Source: an uncultured Chthoniobacterales bacterium
GTDB lineage: Bacteria; Verrucomicrobiota; Verrucomicrobiia; Chthoniobacterales; UBA10450
Reading direction: 5' to 3'
NCBI GenBank assembly: GCA_955652255.1
Contig: CATPAW010000179.1
Coordinates: 1 to 18,964 of the forward strand
DNA length: 18,964 nucleotides
Shown one piece after another: positions 14,729 through 18,964 of this stretch; the stretch's first letter is position 1, and the number at the start of each line of letters is the position of its first letter. The translations under genes and the position numbers were made by a program. Below the pieces are notes generated by a model. That model saw nothing but the letters and a program-made list of their open reading frames with translations, made no database searches and had not been told where the DNA came from.

Positions 14729-16792
14729 ATGAACAAGCAATTTGAAACAAGCCAGCCGGTGGTCCGCGCGATGCCGTGGGACGGCGCGCACATGTCGCGC
14801 GAGCTTTTGCTCAATCGCGAATGGCTCGTGACCAACGGACTCGGCGGTTATGCCTCCGGCACTGTCTCCGGCGCAGTCACGCGTCGCTATCATGGATTGC
14901 TCATCGCGGCGCTGCCGGGGCCGCTCGGGCGCGTCGTGATGTGGAGTCACGTATCGGAATTTCTGCGCTTCAGTAACGATGACGTGGTTTCTCTCGGCGC
15001 GGAAGAGCGCGCCGGCGGACAGCTTGATTTAAAAAGCGCCGACTACTTGACCGAGTTCCGACTCGAGGATGGGCTTCCCGTCTGGACTTATCACGTGCGC
15101 AAGGTGGTGGTCGAGAAGCGCGTGTTGCTTCCTCATTTGCAGAACACCGTTCACGTCAGCTACCAGGTAATCTCAAAGGGAGTGCCGCCGCGACTCCAAT
15201 TGCGGCCCGCTTTTCATTTTCGACATCATGAATCGCCGGTCGATGCGGATCTGGCCGCGCCCTACAAACTCACCGCCGTCGATGGTCGTTACGAAATCGC
15301 CGCGGCCCGCCGAAAGTTACCGCCGCTCCGCATGCAACTGCATGGTCGTGAATCCGCTTTCACGATTGCTCCATCGAAAATTCCTCAAGTGGTTTATCGC
15401 ATCGAGCAGCAGCGGGGCTATGCATACGAAGGCGAACTCTGGAGCCCGGGATTCTTTCGAGTCGATCTTACCGAGCGAAGCACAGCGACGCTGGTCGGCT
15501 CAACCGAGCCGTGGGACATTATCGACGTTCTCGGGCCCGAAGACGTTCTCGCGGCCGAACGCGAGCGGCGCGCGCGTCTGCTTCACGTCGCCATTCCGAA
15601 GGCACGTCAAAGTTTTCCGGCGGAGCTGGTTTTCGCGGCCGACCAGTTTGTCATCACGCCGGCGGGACGATTCGAAGAAGCGGCGCGCGCACATGCCGCC
15701 GGCGACGAAGTGCGCACCGTTATCGCCGGCTACCACTGGTTCACAGATTGGGGGCGCGACACGATGATCAGTCTCGAAGGCCTGACGTTAATTACCGGGC
15801 GCTGGCTCGAAGCGGGCTACATCTTGCGCACATTTGCGCACTATGTTCGCGATGGTTTGCTCCCAAACATGTTTCCCGATGGCGCGAAGGAAGGGAAATA
15901 CAACACTGCAGACGCAACGCTTTGGTTCTTTCATGCACTGGGCCGTTATCTCGAGCGGGCGGCGGACCGCACAACGTTGAAAATTCTTCTGCCGGAGTTA
16001 ATCGACATCGCCGAGCATCATTTGCGCGGCACCAAGTTCAATATTCATGTCGATCCAAACGATGGCCTGCTCGTGCAAGGCGAGGAGGGCTATCAGCTCA
16101 CCTGGATGGACGCAAAGATGGGAGATTGGGTCGTCACGCCGCGCCGCGGCAAAGCGGTCGAGATCAACGCGCTTTGGTACAACGCGCTTTGCCTGCTTGC
16201 CAATTGGTTGCGCGAAACCGGCGACGAAACTTCTGCGCAACACTACGCTCAACACGCCGAACGTGCGCGCGTTTCATTTAACAATGGATTTTGGTTCGCG
16301 GAGGGCGGTTATCTTTACGACGTTGTCGATGTTGACAGCGGCTCAAGCAACGATTCGTCGTGCCGGCCCAATCAATTGTTCGCCATCTCGCTCGATCATC
16401 CCGTGCTCGATGCGGAACGTTGGAGCTCGGTGCTCGACGTGGTCGAGAAAAAATTGCTCACGCCGGTCGGTCTGCGCACGCTTTCGCCTGACAGTCCCGA
16501 TTACAAACCGATTTACGCGGGTGATCTGCGTTCGCGCGACGGCGCGTATCATCAGGGCACGGTTTGGGCCTGGCTGATCGGGCCGTTTATCGATGCATGG
16601 CTGAAAGTTCATCCTCATGATCGAGCCGCCGCGCGTAAATTTCTTGAAGTTTTTCCGATCCATCTGAGCGACAACGGCATCGGCACGATCAGCGAAGTTT
16701 TTGATGCGCGCGAGCCGCACATGGCCGGCGGCTGCATCGCGCAAGCGTGGAGCGTGGCGGAAGTTTTGCGCGCCTGGGCAAAGACCGCCTGA
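14729..16792 (+). CDS. Glycogen debranching enzyme, bacterial amylo-alpha-1,6-glucosidase type (GH133-like)
   Basis: This 687-residue protein has the N-terminal domain signature WLVTNGLGGYASGTVSGA followed by RRYHGLLIAALP (about 32-62). The catalytic (alpha/alpha)6 domain starts near residue 300, with YHWFTDWGRDTMISLEGLTL (about 335-354). MFPDGAKEGKYNTADATLWF, EINALWYNAL, RPNQLFAISL and YHQGTVWAWLIGPFIDAWL follow in order; the DWGRD and GTISE regions supply candidate acidic catalytic residues. It removes alpha-1,6 branches from glycogen-like glucans in the cytosol. The ATG at 14729 is preferred over a TTG at 14714. Just 28 bp downstream of treZ, it would supply linear maltodextrins for TreY/TreZ or for phosphorolysis. 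Confidence 0.9.
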   Translation: MNKQFETSQPVVRAMPWDGAHMSRELLLNREWLVTNGLGGYASGTVSGAVTRRYHGLLIAALPGPLGRVVMWSHVSEFLRFSNDDVVSLGAEERAGGQLDLKSADYLTEFRLEDGLPVWTYHVRKVVVEKRVLLPHLQNTVHVSYQVISKGVPPRLQLRPAFHFRHHESPVDADLAAPYKLTAVDGRYEIAAARRKLPPLRMQLHGRESAFTIAPSKIPQVVYRIEQQRGYAYEGELWSPGFFRVDLTERSTATLVGSTEPWDIIDVLGPEDVLAAERERRARLLHVAIPKARQSFPAELVFAADQFVITPAGRFEEAARAHAAGDEVRTVIAGYHWFTDWGRDTMISLEGLTLITGRWLEAGYILRTFAHYVRDGLLPNMFPDGAKEGKYNTADATLWFFHALGRYLERAADRTTLKILLPELIDIAEHHLRGTKFNIHVDPNDGLLVQGEEGYQLTWMDAKMGDWVVTPRRGKAVEINALWYNALCLLANWLRETGDETSAQHYAQHAERARVSFNNGFWFAEGGYLYDVVDVDSGSSNDSSCRPNQLFAISLDHPVLDAERWSSVLDVVEKKLLTPVGLRTLSPDSPDYKPIYAGDLRSRDGAYHQGTVWAWLIGPFIDAWLKVHPHDRAAARKFLEVFPIHLSDNGIGTISEVFDAREPHMAGGCIAQAWSVAEVLRAWAKTA

Positions 16793-16821
16793 GCGACAGC
16801 CCGCAAGATCGACAACAATCG

Positions 16822-16850
16822 GTAGGGCGAGACGGCGCCTGCCCTGAGCG
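16822..16850. repeat. Short intergenic hairpin, possible degenerate repeat arm
   Basis: AGGGC (16824-16828) pairs with GCCCT (16841-16845) around an inner palindrome GGCGCC (16833-16838). It lies between the debranching enzyme and the L,D-transpeptidase gene, directly after a copy of AAGATCGACAA at 16805-16815. It resembles one arm of the two-hairpin elements but lacks a recognisable partner arm. No T-run follows, so it is not an obvious terminator. Confidence 0.4.
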
Positions 16851-16918
16851 GCATGACAAAGCGCCGACTCTCGGTCGCCATTTGCGCAGCGCGCTTTTCC
16901 AGCGCATTACTTTCCCCA

Positions 16919-17977
16919 ATGAGATTCTCGCTCGCGAGCACCAGCGCATTCGCTGCGATTCTTCTCTTTGCAGATTCGACCAGTGGACAATGGTGGCGTC
17001 TTCGACCAGAATCGACACCGACGCCTGTACGTCGCGCGCCGCCGGCACCAGTTGCTTCTCCAAAAGCGAGAGCGAAGGCGACTCCAGAAATTTACGTTGC
17101 GCTGCCGAATTACGATGAGGAGACGGCGACGCGGCTGCAGATTTTTCTCGATAACAATGATTTCGGGCCGGGAAAGATCGATGGCAAGATGGGCGAGTTT
17201 TTTCGCAAGGCGCTCGTCTCTTACAAACACTCGCACGCCATGCGCGAAACCGGTTTTGTCGATCAATGGTTGCTCGATCAAGTGCCGGTGACGTTCACGA
17301 CCTACACGATCAAACCAGACGATCTGAAATTCGTCGGGCCCGCGCCGACCAGTCACGCTGAGCAGGCGAAACTGAAAGCGCTGTTGTATGGCTCGCTCCT
17401 CGAATTTGTCGCGGAACGTTTTCATTCGGCCGAGGCCTACATTCAGAAACTGAATCCCGGAAAAAACTGGGGACATCTTCAACCGAGCGAGACACTGACC
17501 GTGCCGAACGTGTTACCGTTCGAGATTGAAAAAATCACGGAAGGGAAGATTCCTGAAAATCCGGCATTCGCCCCGCGCAAAATTTACGTCGACACGAAAG
17601 AGCACCTGCTCGAAGTCTTCGCTAACAATCAGCTCGTCTGCGTTTTTCCGATCACACCAGGATCGACGTCTCTGCCGGCGCCGGTCGGCACATGGAAAAT
17701 CGTCGGCGCGGCCACCTGGCCATGGTTCCGCTACGATGAAGGGATGCTCAACTACGGCGTGCGCACCGAGAATTTTTACAACCTTCCGCCCGGGCCGAAC
17801 AATCTCGTGGGCGTTCTCTGGATGGGCTTGAACAAGACCGGTATCGGCATTCATGGCACGAACAATCCGGAAACGATCGGACGTGCGGCGAGCCACGGCT
17901 GCATTCGGCTGGCGAACTGGGACGCGGCGCGGCTTAAAGATTTGGTGAGCGTGGGCAACACCGTCATCATTTTTTAA
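16919..17977 (+). CDS. Exported L,D-transpeptidase (YkuD domain) with peptidoglycan-binding region
   Basis: This 352-residue protein has an N-terminal signal-like stretch (MRFSLASTSAFAAILLFADS) and a Pro/Ala-rich linker. A helical segment about 58-108, with ETATRLQIFLDNNDFGPGKI and DGKMGEFFRKAL, fits the PG_binding_1 fold. A LysM-like stretch (AYIQKLNPGKNW, LQPSETLTVPN) is at about 173-197. The C-terminal YkuD domain starts near residue 220 (KIYVDTKEHLLEVF) and carries the active site HGTN (H312) and SHGCIRL (H326, C328). It forms 3-3 peptidoglycan cross-links or anchors proteins in the periplasm. The ATG at 16919 was chosen because it puts the hydrophobic signal at the N-terminus; an upstream ATG at 16853 would add 22 basic residues. 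It is independent of the trehalose genes in function. Confidence 0.9.
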   Translation: MRFSLASTSAFAAILLFADSTSGQWWRLRPESTPTPVRRAPPAPVASPKARAKATPEIYVALPNYDEETATRLQIFLDNNDFGPGKIDGKMGEFFRKALVSYKHSHAMRETGFVDQWLLDQVPVTFTTYTIKPDDLKFVGPAPTSHAEQAKLKALLYGSLLEFVAERFHSAEAYIQKLNPGKNWGHLQPSETLTVPNVLPFEIEKITEGKIPENPAFAPRKIYVDTKEHLLEVFANNQLVCVFPITPGSTSLPAPVGTWKIVGAATWPWFRYDEGMLNYGVRTENFYNLPPGPNNLVGVLWMGLNKTGIGIHGTNNPETIGRAASHGCIRLANWDAARLKDLVSVGNTVIIF

Positions 17978-17978
17978 C

Positions 17979-18040
17979 TGTAGCGGCGCTGTGTGAGCGC
18001 CGATCTAATTGCAATTCGGCGGTCACAGACCGCCGCTACA
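17979..18040. repeat. Two-hairpin intergenic element (best-preserved copy)
   Basis: The perfect 10-bp terminal inverted repeats are TGTAGCGGCG (17979-17988) and CGCCGCTACA (18031-18040). Left hairpin: CGGCGCT, GTGTG loop, AGCGCCG (17984-18002). Right hairpin: CGGCGGTC, ACA loop, GACCGCCG (18017-18035). The linker is ATCTAATTGCAATT. It is homologous to 6043-6099 through the ends, the centre and the right hairpin. It starts one base after the L,D-transpeptidase stop and may cap that transcript. Confidence 0.85.
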
Positions 18041-18056
18041 GAGAAGCGAATCACTC

Positions 18057-18085
18057 TTGCCCGCTTCGCAAACGAGCCATATTTT
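18057..18085 (+). promoter_or_regulatory. Candidate sigma-70-like promoter of the aromatic amino acid hydroxylase
   Basis: TTGCCC (18057-18062) and TATTTT (18080-18085) are 17 bp apart, each matching four of six consensus positions. Initiation near 18092 would leave a leader of about 15 nt that still includes the GGAGG at 18096-18100. This is sequence inspection only. Confidence 0.35.
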
Positions 18086-18095
18086 ACCAAGCAAC

Positions 18096-18100
18096 GGAGG
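18096..18100 (+). promoter_or_regulatory. Shine-Dalgarno GGAGG deciding the start of the hydroxylase gene
   Basis: GGAGG directly abuts an ATG at 18101 but is six bases from the in-frame ATG at 18107. The spacing therefore selects 18107 as the start. This is the only strong Shine-Dalgarno I find before any gene in the window. Confidence 0.7.
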
Positions 18101-18106
18101 ATGTCG

Positions 18107-18964
18107 ATGAAAGCAACCAGTGGTATCAGCCTGGATAATGCGGCGGTCGCCGCAACGCCCAAACATCTGCTGCAATTCGCAGTCGATCAACGCTACGACG
18201 ATTACACGCCGGTCGATCATGCTGTCTGGCGATTCATCATGCGGCAGAACATTTTTTTTCTGCGCGAGTACGCGCACAAGGTTTATTTCCAGGGACTGCT
18301 CGACACCGGGATTTCATTTGAGCGTATCCCGCGCATTCAGGAAATGAACGATATCCTCGCGAAGATCGAATGGGGCGCGGTGGCGGTGGACGGATTCATT
18401 CCGCCGGCCGCATTCATGGAATTTCAAGCTTACAAAGTTCTCGTGATCGCGTGCGACATGCGTCAAATCCATCACATTGAATACACCCCGACGCCCGACA
18501 TTGTGCATGAAGCGGCTGGGCACGCGCCGATCATTGTCGATCGCGAATACTCAAATTATTTACAACGCTTTGGCGAAGTCGGCGCGAAAGCGATGTCGTC
18601 GAAGAAAGATTTCGAGGTCTATCAAGCGATCCGTCACTTGTCGATCTTGAAGGAGCAGCCGAACAGCGATCCCAAAGAAGTCGAAGAAGCACAAAAGCTG
18701 GTCGAGCATCGACAAAAAACTCTCGGCAAACCATCCGAGATGGCGCTGCTCTCGCGGCTGCATTGGTGGACGGTTGAGTACGGACTTATCGGGACGATGG
18801 AGAACCCGAAGATCTACGGCGCGGGATTGCTTTCATCGATCGGCGAGAGCGTGAGTTGCCTCGAGCCGGAGGTGAAAAAGATCCCCTACTCCATCGACGC
18901 GGCGAATGTGCCGTTCGACATCACCACGAAACAGCCGCAGCTCTTCGTCTGCCGCGATTTCAAA
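18107..18964 (+). CDS. Biopterin-dependent aromatic amino acid hydroxylase (phenylalanine 4-monooxygenase-like), 3' truncated
   Basis: The frame is open for 286 codons to the window end, so the C-terminus is missing. The iron-binding motif is IEYTPTPDIVHEAAGHAPII (H134, H139), and the third ligand is Glu224 in WWTVEYGLIG, matching the HExxGH-type His pair and F(S/T)VEFGL Glu of phenylalanine/tyrosine/tryptophan hydroxylases. GFIPPAAFMEFQAYKVL (about 96-112) is the preceding substrate/pterin region. Between His139 and Glu224 there are 85 residues where the human enzyme has about 40. The extra stretch (about 165-210) is charged and helical. This looks like the long bacterial form rather than the compact ~290-residue PhhA. 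Predicted reaction is phenylalanine to tyrosine with tetrahydropterin and O2. No pterin carbinolamine dehydratase is visible in the window. Confidence 0.88.
   Translation, partial: MKATSGISLDNAAVAATPKHLLQFAVDQRYDDYTPVDHAVWRFIMRQNIFFLREYAHKVYFQGLLDTGISFERIPRIQEMNDILAKIEWGAVAVDGFIPPAAFMEFQAYKVLVIACDMRQIHHIEYTPTPDIVHEAAGHAPIIVDREYSNYLQRFGEVGAKAMSSKKDFEVYQAIRHLSILKEQPNSDPKEVEEAQKLVEHRQKTLGKPSEMALLSRLHWWTVEYGLIGTMENPKIYGAGLLSSIGESVSCLEPEVKKIPYSIDAANVPFDITTKQPQLFVCRDFK

Noticed and set aside
15511..16281. A 256-codon alternate-frame ORF inside the debranching enzyme
   Set aside because: It is an Arg/Ser/His-rich shadow frame; the debranching enzyme frame shows conserved motifs across the same stretch.
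1..18964. CRISPR array, tRNA/rRNA genes, prophage or insertion sequence
   Set aside because: I saw no regularly spaced direct repeats, cloverleaf-like sequences, transposase or phage genes; the only repeats are the short hairpin elements and the iterated 11-mer.

Overview
The window is a compact, moderately GC-rich bacterial chromosome segment made of housekeeping and envelope/carbohydrate genes. It has no prophage, IS element, CRISPR array, rRNA or tRNA that I can recognise. Several things suggest a Verrucomicrobiota-like soil bacterium, possibly Chthoniobacterales: the gene repertoire, the near absence of Shine-Dalgarno sequences, and short two-hairpin intergenic repeats. That placement is inference; no marker gene in the window proves it.

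Layout. (1) 1-697, plus strand: C-terminal part of a PLP-dependent trans-sulfuration enzyme. It converges through a two-hairpin repeat on a minus-strand pair, NIF3-like protein followed by MurJ lipid II flippase (3182-761). (2) 3338-3691, plus strand: a small zinc-ribbon membrane protein divergent from the NIF3 gene. (3) 8564-3722, minus strand: a run of thymidylate kinase, DNA polymerase III delta', FabG, MsrA, 6-phosphogluconolactonase and a CDP-paratose/tyvelose-type epimerase broken by a frameshift. (4) 8654-12411, plus strand: an EVE-domain protein, then a DUF2334 deacetylase-like gene three bases from an 800-residue PHP/GT4-glycosyltransferase fusion. (5) 12412-12616, minus strand: an internally deleted remnant of uracil phosphoribosyltransferase (upp), absent from simple ORF calling. 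(6) 12709-17977, plus strand: TreZ trehalohydrolase, bacterial glycogen debranching enzyme, and an exported L,D-transpeptidase. (7) 18107 to the end: a biopterin-dependent aromatic amino acid hydroxylase, truncated by the window edge and the only gene with a strong Shine-Dalgarno.

How the genes work together. TreZ and the debranching enzyme form an alpha-glucan to trehalose module; TreY is not in the window. MurJ and the L,D-transpeptidase act on peptidoglycan. The DUF2334 and PHP-GT4 pair probably builds or modifies an envelope glycan or glycolipid. Tmk and HolB form a replication/dTTP pair.

The most unusual signal is not a gene. The 11-mer AAGATCGACAA occurs ten times on either strand, where about 0.01 would be expected by chance. 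Its 9-mer core GATCGACAA occurs fourteen times. The copies sit in several reading frames and in intergenic DNA, including one inverted pair, which resembles the behaviour of DNA-uptake or chromosome-organising sequences. A family of about 60-bp two-hairpin elements with terminal inverted repeats is a second layer of dispersed non-coding structure.
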